Source: Paralvinella palmiformis
Taxonomy: Eukaryota > Annelida > Polychaeta > Terebellida > Alvinellidae
NCBI GenBank assembly: GCA_025642065.1
Contig: JAODUP010000715.1
Span: 10,001 to 74,000 of the forward strand
Reading direction: 5' to 3'
DNA length: 64,000 nucleotides
Positions within the stretch are counted from its first letter, which is position 1. Each line of letters starts with the position of its first letter. Shown here piece by piece: positions 46,762-57,351 of this stretch. The notes beneath the pieces were generated by a model. The model saw nothing but the letters and a program-made list of their open reading frames with translations. It did no database searches and was not told the DNA's origin. The position numbers and the translations under genes are program-made.

Positions 46762-47085
46762 GATAATAATAATAATACATGACGCTTATATAGCGCCCTA
46801 TCCAGTTATATAGCTGCTCTAAGGCGCTTTATAGTTTTATTATCCCTGACTCAGGCATGTTTCGATGCAGCACGTCTCAACTCCCAATGAAGCATACAAT
46901 GCATGCTGCTATTATAGGCGCAAAGGGTTACTCAGACACACATAGCCATCACGTCCTGTCAGGTTCTCATTTCTGGTTATGTGAACCAGTCGTCACGTGA
47001 GAACATCGCAGCTCCGGAACCTCGAATCTCGAACCCCAGGTTACCAATCCTACAATCTAACCATTAAACTGCCTCATCATGACTA
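46762..47085 (-). mobile_element. Second SINE family, about 320 bp, with LINE-like 3' tail
   Basis: In reverse complement the head reads GAGGCAGTTTAATGGTTAGA, then GGTAACCTGGGGTTCGAGAT with a GGTTCGAGATT B-box. A body of about 200 bp is followed by ATAAAGCGCCTTAGAGCAGC and GGGCGCTATATAAGCGTCAT, ending in (ATT)n. The GCGC...GCGCTATATAA design of the tail resembles the 3' end of the LINE remnant at 18393-18460. Copying by a partner LINE through a shared tail is an established feature of many SINEs. Confidence 0.8.
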
Positions 47086-47132
47086 GACAAATTTACCTTT
47101 TTAATGTATATGTTACGAGGTCTGACCATTGG

Positions 47133-47178
<46 letters not shown>

Positions 47179-47181
<3 letters not shown>

Positions 47182-48145
47182 TGTTGGAAATAAGAGCCCG
47201 ACACTTCTTGACCCGGGCGTGCATCTGTCTATAGTTGCCTGCCACGGTTGTCCTGGTGATATTCAACCTATTCTACATTTGGCACGGCAAATAAAACGGT
47301 TAAAATAATAAGAAACAATAATTTATTCAATGAACAAACCCAGATTTTTATTTGTCATTTTCAACATGTTTTTTTCCTGCAAATCAAGGCGGAAGTGAAC
47401 TTGAGTCTCATCATGCGTCCGCGGATGTTGTTGTGTTTATATTTTACACATGCTCTTTTTGGCATCGGAAGTATTGGTACGCCGGTGGTGATTGGCCAAA
47501 TATCAATGGAATCTCCCTTTTCAACCAAACATCAATCTTTTTACAGACATGGCTCTGATAGTTACCCAGGAAATTTAAATCTCACTCTGGGTATTTCGGC
47601 TCCATCTTTCCGTACTGCTCCCCTGTGAGTGGTGGGGGAGGAGGTTTCTCAACCACTCGAACATAGAGGCTGTGCTGATTAAGCGACAGCCTGGGGATTC
47701 TCCCCGAACAACAAAACCAATCTCACTCTTGCACGTCGTTATTTGTGGATTGAACCCCCCGAAAGAAGATATTTAATTTTATGCTGAAATAAGGATGGAT
47801 GTTTAATAACTAAATCATGAGTTGCTTTGTATTTCACATGGTGAAAATAAGATTAGGGCAATTTCTTTTTTTCTTGACCTCGCCATACCTACATTTGTAA
47901 ACCCATTTCCATTGACAATTATTCACCCCATCATGCATAAAGGATCAACTATTATGCCCCCTTGCCTAATATTTTTAGCCTATGCATTGTCCCTAACTGT
48001 TTGTGTGCACGTCCAGCTTGCTTTGCAGTTTCTGGGCTGCTATTCTCTTGCAGCACCTGGGCCGGGAACTTTTCATCAGCGCTGACAACTTTTAAGACTT
48101 GCCATCCCTGGTGTTTGATGATTTTTTAGGGAATTTCCAACACTG
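47179..48145. mobile_element. Non-autonomous hAT-like DNA transposon, 967 bp
   Basis: The left end is CAGTGTTGGAAAT, immediately after a (TA)n tract. The right end is ATTTCCAACACTG, its exact reverse complement (13-bp terminal inverted repeats). CAGTGTTGG ends are a hallmark of the hAT superfamily. The flanks are ATATATAT on the left and TATATGTG on the right, so an 8-bp target duplication in TA-rich DNA is possible but not provable. Internal open frames (such as 47822-48085) show no transposase motif, so the element is non-autonomous. Confidence 0.82.
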
Positions 48146-48222
48146 TATATGTGTGCGTATTTTTTTTTAATTGTACATATAAAAAGGCAACAGGCACAGA
48201 GCATCAACATATTTAAACATCC

Positions 48223-48519
48223 TTGGAGCCCTACCTCCATAAATCTAAATACAAATGCAACTATATATACATTAATCTACAAATAAAATGTGCCATACCT
48301 CCACATATTGATAAATGTGTGCGTATACCTAAGCATGTGTCTGGTCTACTCATCAGCCTGTGGGAACCAGCTAATTCGCTTTTCGTGCGCGACAAATATG
48401 TCACACCCACAGGAAAGCGGCTACATGCAGGCTACGTACAAAAAGCGGAACACGTAAAAAACATACCATTTGATATCACAGCTCGCAACAAACAACACGT
48501 GCGTGTGGTTCAATGGTGA
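48223..48519 (+). other. Unexplained open frame of 98 codons
   Basis: A stop-free stretch with fairly balanced composition, unlike the AT-rich frames around it. Its second half reads LWEPANSLFVRDKYVTPTGK and then HVKNIPFDITARNKQHVRVV, ending at TGA. I recognise no family. It follows the hAT-like element by about 80 bp, so it may be a scrap of a mobile-element protein, or chance. No splice sites or start context make it a convincing gene. Confidence 0.2.
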
Positions 48520-48891
48520 CTTGCTACATACATATCATAACTATTTTGACACCACAGTTTACATTCAACAGTAATTTTCTGTGGTCAAAAAGAAACCTGT
48601 ATATAAAACATTTCGACACCTCAAATGCTGACCTCAGCTTTATTCTGGGTTCGAAAAACTAAATAAATCCTACCTATATCAACCACCAGTTCTTCTTATT
48701 TTGTCTTGGGTGTAATGGTGTATACTATATAATATTGATAGGCGCTCATTGCTAATAGACAGTTGTCTGATTTAGATATTGTTAATTATAATACTTTCGA
48801 GATTAAGTATAATTGTTATGATGAGTTAGGACTTGGTACATTATTTATCACTGAAATATGGAAAACTGATGAATTAGCCAGATGATGTAAT

Positions 48892-48897
<6 letters not shown>

Positions 48898-48944
<47 letters not shown>

Positions 48945-48973
48945 GCACATACATACGCACACACACATACACA

Positions 48974-49012
<39 letters not shown>
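48898..49012. repeat. (TC)n-(CA)n-(TA)n compound microsatellite
   Basis: A (CT)n run of about 30 bp, then (AC)n with interruptions, then (AT)n of about 36 bp. Three dinucleotide types follow one another without spacers. Confidence 0.97.
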
Positions 49013-49014
<2 letters not shown>

Positions 49015-49317
49015 ATGTTATAAGATGCAAATAGATCATATATACGAATTACCAAAGTTGACAGGTCTATTTATGGCCATGATGTCATCTGGTTATAGCT
49101 AAGTTAATTACCTAGAGCTTATCATAACATAATTAATACTAGCTGTTTACTAGCTCTAGGATAGTAATATCTAAAATTGTCGCTGGCTATTGTTCTATTG
49201 ACATGTCTCATGGTTAGACCACAGGTATATCAAGTTAGGCTAGTCTCCAGACCAATGAGAGGCTGATATTATAAATAATCAGACCAGTTATTGGTCAGTA
49301 TTTTGACCTATCTTAGG

Positions 49318-49400
49318 GTGTTCACATTGTACAATTGGTAGTGTGTTGCATTGTAAAACTCCAGACTTGGGGATCGAATCTGACCTCTAACTTTGGGTGT
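49318..49400 (+). mobile_element. SINE-like tRNA head, fragment
   Basis: GTGTTCACATTGTACAATTG, GTAGTGTGTTGCATTGTAAA and GGGGATCGAATCTGACC resemble A-box and B-box spacing of a tRNA-derived head. The body of the main family is absent. Confidence 0.5.
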
Positions 49401-49530
49401 GTGTGTGTGGGATTTTATTTGATAATCCCAGTGACCTATATAATTTCGTATCGACCAAGGTATGACTACTGTCAACTACAAACAAAACAATCAGTCATCA
49501 TAAACCTATCAGAGGGATGTCTTCAAGATA

Positions 49531-50035
49531 CTGACTGACCAGTAAACCAACTATCTGACCACTGACTGACCAGCCAACCCACAAACCACTGACTGACCAG
49601 CCAACCCACAAACCACTGACTGACCAGCCAACCCACAAACCACTGACTGACCAGCCAACCCACAAACCACTGACTGACCAGCCAACCCACAAACCACTGA
49701 CTGACCAGCCAACCCACAAACCACTGACTGACCAGCCAACCCACAGACCACTGACTGACCAACCAGTCCACAGACCACTGACTGACCAACCAGTCCACAG
49801 ACCACTGACTGACCAACCAGTCCACAGACCACTGACTGACCAACCAGTCCACAGACTACTGACTGACCAACCAGTCCACAGACCACTGACTGACCAACCA
49901 GTCCACAGACCACTGACTGACCAACCAGTCCACAGACCACTGACTGACCAACCAGTCCACAGACCACTGACTGACCAACCAGTCCACAGACCACTGACTG
50001 ACCAACTCGACCTTTTGACCACTGATTGACCAACT
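49531..50035. repeat. 27-bp minisatellite, left member of an inverted pair, about 18 copies
   Basis: Units of 27 bp built on CCACTGACTGACCAACCAGT plus CCACAGA. The left seven or so copies are a subtype with CAGCCAACCCACAAA, the rest are CAACCAGTCCACAGA. The reverse complement of this unit matches the 54935-55362 array at 23 of 27 positions. It is open as 9-residue repeats in all minus-strand frames (Gly-Trp-Ser-Val-Ser-Gly-Leu-Trp-Thr and similar), an artefact of unit length. Confidence 0.97.
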
Positions 50036-50275
50036 GACCAACCCTCCTACCAATCCATGACCTAACCTGACTGATTGTCTGTTGTCAGAGGAGTCATTAT
50101 AGAGTCCAGACAGAGGATCTATAGTTAGTCGGTGATCTATCTTCACGGGAAATAGCATAATTCAGGTTCTCGTTCTAGTGGTGACTGGAACCAAAACCAC
50201 GGCACCGTCTGCTCGCTGTCAGATACCAACGCATGCGCGCACGAACGCGCGTGCGCGCACACACACACACACGCA
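50036..50275. repeat. Left arm flank of large inverted repeat
   Basis: 50036-50144 (109 bp) is the reverse complement of 54831-54939 with two differences. The match also runs inward to about 49987 with two more changes. Past 50144 there is a 30-bp insertion, after which GTGACTGGAACCAAAACCAC again matches the other arm, then GTCTGCTCGC and a (CA)n/(CG)-alternating run that is also shared in diverged form. The GCATGCGCGC and GCGCGTGCGCGC alternating runs at about 50232-50262 could adopt Z-DNA. Confidence 0.95.
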
Positions 50276-52737
50276 CCGACCGAGAGAGAGAGAGATGCAC
50301 CTTTGTGTTGTGACTAGTACTGGTACTGATATTGCATAAATAAGTGATGAGAGACCCATAATGTTGTTACCTAGCCGTCTGGATACTCCACCCCCTCACG
50401 GTATCCACTTATTATGCTCTATTTAGGTGATGTTGTCTCTCAGCCTTCACAGAGTACACTATCAAGTGGGAAACACCCCCCCCCCTCCATACCGACTGTG
50501 GGGCGTTGATGTTTTTGTTTTGATTGGGGACGAGGTGGAGGGTATTTGGTCCTCTGCCCCCATAGGTCAGTGAGGTAGGTTGGGTCGAGCGGAGATGGTA
50601 TTTATTGGCTGACATACCGGGATATTAATGTGACCGGTTTGACAGCCTATTGTCGGCCATCATAATTTGTCCGCCAGACAATGTTTTTATTACGTCACGT
50701 TCGGTTCGTTGGTCCGTTGCCGCTGACATCCGGTTGATTCATGGTGGATTATGTCGGAGAATGTTTATGGATTTCCTCAGATTGTTATAGTTTATTATGG
50801 TTTGAGTTAAAATCTGTTTTGTCATCCATGTTGCTCTGTGTGCCATTTTTTGGTGTTTTTTTTTGTAGTTGCTTTAGCTAAGTTATGGTGTTGATAGGAT
50901 GGATGGATTAACCGTTTATGGTCAGCTTATGGAATGTCTAATTGTTGTCACATTCGTGAACACTTTGTTACAGTTGGCCAATGTTTGTGCGTGTGAAACA
51001 AATTGAAATTGTTTCACTCTCCCCAGATCATTACGAAATAAAATTGACTGCAGTTGTTGCCACCAGTTCACCAACATTTGACACTACAATACTGTTCTCG
51101 GATGGCAACAATATTAAAAATAATGTTTCAATGTCTTGTAACAACCGTAATTGTTTTCAGTTAAAATGTATTTGATGATCACACAAGTGAACGAACTATG
51201 ATAGCTGAAGGGGTGGGGGGTAGCAGAATTACATTGTAAAGTGACAGTGTAGTCTAGAAGTGTTTTGTTATAATTGTTAATAGTCTGAGACGTTTTAGAA
51301 CTCAGACCTGACTGTAGCTGAGTGATGGTGGATTTGATGAAACATTAACGTTTTATCAATCGATTTAGACGGAATAAAAAAATGACAACATGTTTTAGCT
51401 AATTTTTACTTGTACGTGATGAGCGGACTTGGCACCATCTGCTCCATTGGTGCGAGTTTTATGACATTACAGTGTGTGTGTGTGTGTGTGTGTGTGTGGT
51501 TAAAGGATGTTTTTGTAATTAAATTGTCATAAAGTTATAATTTCTTTCACCACTTCCATATATCTAAGTCATCTCTATAATGAGGTATATAATGGCTTCA
51601 CATTCTCCATTTTATTTGCCACTGTCAGCGGTTATGAAATAATTGCCGTTATTTCCTACCCCCACCATCCCCCCCCCCTCCCCCCACACTCAACCGTGTG
51701 ACTCTTATTACACAACATTAACATATTAATGTTTTCGGGGTTGAGCTTTTATAGTCTAAAAGCCTAATGGCCTCCCATTACTTAATACAGCCTATAGGGA
51801 CATGTTGTGTTGACATCCATTTTATGAGTTGACATTATTTTAGTAATTTATTCCGTCACTGGTAGTGAGTACTTTTAGTCAATTATTATTCTGTAATAAT
51901 GATCTAGGGCACAATAATTTGTTGTGTGTTTGTGTGTGTGTGTGGGGGGGGGGAGATTGGACTGATAGTTAATAGATATGACGTAAGGCCAGCTATTGTT
52001 GTTGGTGTTATTTAGTATTTGTGATATAAAACTATCTGTTAATTACGGGATTGTAGACCGTAATTTATCCAATAACCACTCGTTATTGTTACTGTTGGGT
52101 ACAGAAGAAAGGTCATTTGTTTAAATCAGAATTCTCTCGCATGTTTCATACAATTTTCTTGTTTTCAGGATTTATGCACGATTTGTATATGAAATCAGTT
52201 ATAAATATTAATTCTTTTTTTAACGACAAAGACAGTGGTTGTTGTTATAATTATTATTGTCAATGTTAGGCAGCATCTTCTACAGTGAAAGTGTTTAAGT
52301 CAAGCGATTTTCACTGTCAGGTTAATTGTTATTATCATTGTTATATGATCAAGTTATTCCTTGTTATCACTGTTATATAACCTATTCACCATATGGTAAA
52401 GTGCCGTCACCACGAAACACTCAGACTAATGAATTGATTCCCCAGAAGGTGACAATTAAGTATCTGGTAGCGGTGTCAGTTGGACGGATGGGAGGCGGTG
52501 AATTATTTCCAAGGACCGACCCGTCATTGTCTCATTAATCCTGTTGTCGTTATTAATTTGTTACACATTATTCGCTGATCAATCGTGGACTAAGATGGTA
52601 ATAAATGCTCCCCGTTGTGCCGAGTCCTAAGTAAAATCATGAAACCTAACTAGCCAAGATGTTCTCAGATATTCACTTTAGGCAGCCAGATGACGTATTA
52701 CAACACGAAAAGTCTAATAATACCACCCCCGCGTGCG

Positions 52738-52770
<33 letters not shown>

Positions 52771-53180
52771 GTGTGTGTGTTGATCAAAACAGGTGAAGGC
52801 TCGATGTCTTTGGTGTCCCAGTAGCCCGGGCTCAGATATCTGACAACCAAATGGCCGAGACATGTGTCAGCTAAAGGTATTATATATAGATCTGAAGATT
52901 GGCATTACAGGTAATCACCAACGAGTGCCATCTGCGAACGAAATGTAGCTGTTTTAGGTACTGCTGTAGCACACTTGTGGCATTATTGGTCTTATAATTT
53001 ATAAGTAAAAATGGCATTGACTGTTAATAATTTATATACCACTCTGAACGGCATCAATTGTTGTAAGGAATTTCACGATGACATCATCAATGTAGCGCAA
53101 TATGGTTTGAAAAATAGAATATTGGTAGACCATACCATGTTATAATATAACCTTTGATCTCTTACACTGGATGTGAAATG
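50276..53180. other. Spacer between inverted arms, left part
   Basis: No exon or named element. It contains C-rich runs near 50476 and 51670-51688, (TG)n at about 51472-51498 and 51924-51944, (CT)n at about 52738-52765, and unique-looking sequence. Open frames are short. Confidence 0.6.
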
Positions 53181-53189
53181 GTCTTGTTT

Positions 53190-53355
53190 TTCAGTCTCTT
53201 TTTATAGCCATTAAGCTAAATGTGTTAGTAACCTACAAAGGTGTTGCAACAGGGTTAAAGATGAAATAATATTCAGATATAGCTTTAAGCCACGATTTGA
53301 ACTCCGGCACTAGAGGACTGTAGTGAAATGCACTACCAATTTAGCTAAAGAGACA
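53190..53355 (-). mobile_element. tRNA-derived SINE, diverged
   Basis: In reverse complement: TGTCTCTTTAGCTAAATTGG, TAGTGCATTTCACTACAG, AGTTCAAATCGTGG (B-box), ATTTCATCTTTAACCCTGTT, CACATTTAGCTTAATGGCTA. The block order of the main family is kept, but the body is diverged, so this is an older copy. It lies between the arms of the inverted repeat. Confidence 0.75.
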
Positions 53356-54055
53356 CAATCGTTTTAGATTCGCTGAGGAAGCTTAATTGGCAGATAATAA
53401 ATACTAATATTGTATTAGTAAGATAACAGAATATAATATTGTTATATACATTTATATAGTATTAAACTATTTAAACTCATTAAAAAGTTATATTGACATG
53501 GCATAAATGTGTGTTGACAAGTTGGGGTCATAGGTCATCCATCACCAGAAGTTAAAACGGAATAAATTATGAATGCCCCTTTGTAATACTCATCTTCATG
53601 TTTTTAGTTATTTAATTTTTTCCTCCAAGTCTTATTCATGTTTATTGACATCATTTAGTTAAATTTATTATCATCTTTCCACACAGTGTTAAAGATTCCT
53701 GATGTGAGACAACATTTTCAAAACTAAAACTACATGCATGTCCCCCCCCCCCCATGATACGGACGATGCTTTCCCTCTTGCTGGTTACTTTGATGGTTAC
53801 TAATTAATTATTTAGCCTTAAGTGTTGTCCTATTTAGTGATGTCAGAAACACCGGCAGATACCTTGTACTGCCTCTGGGAAATGATAAATGTCCACTGTT
53901 TTAGCCTTGTCTAATGACTGTAATGACGTAGAGATTCTCTATGTGTTTCTGTTGGCTAACGATATTTATGTGTTTATAATGTCCAGACAGTTATTCTTTC
54001 TGAGCTGGAGTCTTATTTTTTGGTTAGTACCTGTGAATGTGATAATTGAAGATAT

Positions 54056-54076
54056 CACACACACACACACACACAC

Positions 54077-54119
<43 letters not shown>

Positions 54120-54211
54120 GTGTAATTGCTTCTGTCTATGCACAACGTTATCCATTCTGTACAAGCACTAATGTTTATTGCAGGTATCTTGTGCATTGTG
54201 CTATCCAAAAG

Positions 54212-54260
<49 letters not shown>
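54056..54260. repeat. (CA)n-(TA)n and second (TA)n microsatellites
   Basis: (CA)n at about 54056-54080 runs into (TA)n to about 54117. A second (AT)n lies at about 54217-54260. The open frames here read Ile-Tyr and are artefacts. Confidence 0.95.
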
Positions 54261-54262
<2 letters not shown>

Positions 54263-54759
54263 AATTGTTGCCCGATTCTGAGATGAGTGCAGGTTTTCTT
54301 TAGTCCTTTATTTCCAAGATAATTCCATCAGAAGCCATCATTATTGTTTGTTGAGAGAGTAGTAAACAGATCTGAGTAGGTGTTCCCTGGTGTACAACAA
54401 AGGATTTTGATTGATTGTGACAGATTAATAGCTTCTGGCTGTGACAGGTTGTATACCTGTCTGGTGATCCAGACAGGGAGGGGTGGTGGCATGTATCCCA
54501 CGGCAGTCATACAGAAGACTGTAATGTATTTTTAAGTAGTTTTACGTGTTCCATCTTCACATCATGGTCTGGTGTTAAATGTAAATGGTTGGATGGCATA
54601 CCTGTATCATATAATGGTTGGTACCTCTAGTATATAAAATGTCTAGACGTCCCAAGTTCGTCATCAGTTTGAGTGCTCTCAGTGATTCTCAGGTGATCCT
54701 TATTTTGTTTACTGCTTGGTCCAGTCATAAAATGAGTATCTGATTGGTTGATCCTGATT

Positions 54760-54939
54760 ATTATAGTGTGTGTGTGTGTGTGCCCGCGCGCGAGCAGATG
54801 TTGCCGTGGTTTTGGTTCCAGTCACTACTAGAAGATAGATCACCGACTGACTATAGATCCTCTGTCTGGACTCTATAATGACTCTTCTGACAACAGACAA
54901 TCAGTCAGGTTAGGTCATGGATTGGTAGGAGGGTTGGTC
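54760..54939. repeat. Right arm flank of large inverted repeat
   Basis: Reverse complement of 50036-50215 with the changes described there. It starts with (GT)n and CCCGCGCGCGAGCAGA, then CCGTGGTTTTGGTTCCAGTC, then the 109-bp near-identical block (54831-54939). The 30-bp insertion of the left arm is absent. Confidence 0.95.
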
Positions 54940-55362
54940 GGTTGGTCATTCAGTGGTCAAAAGGTCGAGTTGGTCAGTCAGTGGTTTGTAGGTTGACTGG
55001 TCAGTCAGTGGTGACAGATCTGTGGACTAGTTGGTCAAGTCAATGATCTGTAGGCTGGCTGATCAGTCAGTGGTCTGTAGGCCAGCTGATCAGTCAGTGG
55101 TCTGTAGGCTGGTTGATTTAGTCAGTGGTCTGTAGGCTGGCTGATCAGTCAGTGGTCTGTAGGCTGGTTGATCAGTCAGATCTGTAGGCTGGCTGATCAG
55201 TCAGTGGTCTGTAGGCTGGTTGATCAGTCAGTGGTCTGTAGGCCGGCTGATCAGTCAGTGGTCTGTAGGCTGGCTGATCAGTCAGTGGTCTGTAGGCTGG
55301 TTGATCAGTCAGTGGTCTGTAGGCTGGCTGATCAGTCAGTGGTCTGTAGGCTGGTTGACATC
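54935..55362. repeat. 27-bp minisatellite, right member of inverted pair, about 15 copies
   Basis: Units built on GTCTGTAGGCTGGCTGATCA plus GTCAGTG, with GGCTGGTTG and GGCCGGCTG variants. The first few units (54950-55060) are irregular and resemble the other array more closely (GGTTGACTGG, GTGGACTAG). The array is read in the opposite orientation to 49531-50035. Confidence 0.97.
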
Positions 55363-55963
55363 CGAGTCCCTAATTATTTTAAATTTAATCAGAATGTTAT
55401 GGCCTGATAGCTATCAAAACTATATGTTCCCATTTTCAAACTAGACCTAATGTCTGCTATTTAAAGTATATGTTTATAATAATAGGTTTAATGTTATTAT
55501 GACAAGCAGAATGAACCTAGCCTTGAATTTCATAATACAGACTGGACATAACTGGACATAGGAAAGTTTAATCTATTCTTACACACTACTAAAGTGTGTG
55601 TGTTTGTGTGCGTGTTCTTACCCACCATTTCATTTGTCTGTCTGACTGTCAAACTCTAAGCAGCCAGAGATAATTTGTTTAATATGGCATGATTATAAGC
55701 AATCCATAGCGTGGTGTATTAATGGTGATCAGTCAACATGAGGCTTTATGTTGCTATTCCAACCAGTATGGCTGATATAGCTTATATATGTAATATAACT
55801 CAGTCCTTATAAGGAAATCATAATGCTGGAATCTCTGCTAAATGAACACCCCCCTCCATGTTAGTAGAATAGCAAAATGCTTCCACCATTATCCTGTCCT
55901 AACGTTTATTTATCCATAATTATGGTATAATGTCATGGGTTAAAAAATGGTTATGGTTGCCGA

Positions 55964-56265
55964 AGACTGTTATACTGTGGCAGAAACATTCTGGACGTGT
56001 TTTGTAGACTGTTATACTGTGGCAGAAACATTCTAGACGTGTTTTGTAGACTGTTATACTGTGGCGGAAACATTCTGGACGTGTTTTGTAGACTATTATA
56101 CTGTGGCAGAAACATTCTAGACGTGTTTTGTAGACTGTTATACTGTGGTAGAAACATTCTGGACGTGTTTTGTAGACTTATAAAGTTATATACTGTGGTA
56201 GAAACATTCTGGACGTGTTTTGTAGACTGTTATACTGTGGCAGAAATATTCTGGACGTGTTTTGT
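55964..56265. repeat. 42-bp minisatellite, 7 copies
   Basis: Units read AGACTGTTATACTGTGGCAG then AAACATTCTGGACGTGTTTTGT. One unit has a 6-bp insertion (ATAAAG) near 56180. Variants GGCGG, GGTAG and TTCTAGACG are scattered. As 42 is a multiple of three, both strands stay open through most of the array. Confidence 0.96.
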
Positions 56266-57100
56266 TTTACACCAAATTTTACACTTTAGTTTGGATAGAT
56301 GTATTACCATTCTATCCTGGTTTATGGAACTGTGTCATCTATGACTATTATAAATTGGTATTAATTTGTCCTCAATTTTTGTGCCATTGAGGATGGTGCT
56401 AAACCTTTTTGGTTGTTGTGAGTAAATATTTGTGGTTATTGGCATAAGTTGATTTCACATATTTTGCGATTCATTATCAACGTTTTTGAGATTCATGAAG
56501 ATCTTTTTTTTAATAGAAGTCAGTTTCAGCGCAGTTTTAGTCATGTGACTTCTTTTATTGGCTAATTTATGGGTATTACAAAAAAACAAGATTACTGGAA
56601 TATAAAAATAAAAATAAATAAAAGTCATCTTCTGTTGTTTATAGACTTCCCAATAATAATAATAATAATAATGTAGATGTAATAAAGTTCCCTTACTTAA
56701 CTAGCAGTAGCCATTCAAAGTTACTGTATAATGATACTCCAAATATTATGTATAAAAAAAGGATTTAAGCCATAATCATTATTTATCTGTAGAAGTGCCT
56801 CCTCTGTGTTCTGTGAAAGTTTGACATGCACCCATTGCTCTTTATTCATGTATGTTTGATAATTCTCATAGACACATTTTAGAGAGTCTACATCATGTCA
56901 CTACAGTCTCATAAAAAATTCTCCATGAAATTCATCCATTTGTCAGGTTGATTAAGAAATAAAATACCTGTTCATATTTAATGGAGACAGTTTGTTCAAT
57001 CCACTGTTCGCTTTGTTAAAAGTATATGATAACAGTTTTTGTTTACTATGTATTTCTTACATCATGTCACTACAGTCTGACATTTGTTTGTTTGTTATAG

Positions 57101-57351
57101 ATCTACCTACTGCAGCGTAACATCAACCAGACAGTGACACAGGGGATAGATTCGCTGAAACGTGTCTATGAGAATTATCCAACATACACGAACGAAGAGC
57201 GACGAGTGCACGTCGAGCTGTCCCAGAAGACGGAAGACTCATTCTACTATGCGCAGCAGATCTTACACAATGTGGCCATAGTGAATCAAAGAGCGAAGAG
57301 AGTGAACATCGATAAAGTGATTCATTACATTGATCAGTACGGCTACTACAG
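57101..57351 (+). CDS. TTYH: Tweety homolog, coding exon 4 (residues 132-214 and part of 215)
   Basis: Encodes most of the long extracellular segment between TM2 and TM3, predicted largely helical. It starts IYLLQRNINQTVTQGIDSLK; Asn140 in Asn-Gln-Thr is a likely glycosylation site, near the position of the Asn-His-Thr site of vertebrate TTYH1. The middle (YPTYTNEERRVHVELSQKTE) and end (AKRVNIDKVIHYIDQYGYYR) are charged and amphipathic, as in the family. The acceptor is TTTGTTATAG/ATC, phase 0. The donor is TACTACAG/GTAGAG, a weaker site than the others, leaving two bases of the arginine that precedes the conserved tryptophan of TM3. The real exon starts before the first possible methionine-like codon, so this is not a separate gene. 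Confidence 0.96.

Larger units (their letters stand above)
23729..57100 (+). other. TTYH intron 3 (33.4 kb, phase 0)
   Basis: Bounded by GTAAGT and TTTGTTATAG. This giant intron holds most of the window's repeats, listed separately: two hAT-like elements, at least five SINEs, the 65-bp, 27-bp (two families) and 42-bp arrays, an inverted repeat, duplications and many (TA)n or (CA)n runs. Stretches with no recognised content include 24900-25900, 27200-29880, 34500-35950, 39560-41040 and 50300-53180. They are AT-rich with short open frames only, and I found no convincing exon in them on either strand. Confidence 0.9.

Noticed and set aside
49498..50033. Two 160-174-codon frames with Trp-rich repeats
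   Set aside because: Produced by the 27-bp array, open in all minus-strand frames; it lies in an intron and has an inverted relative at 54935-55362.
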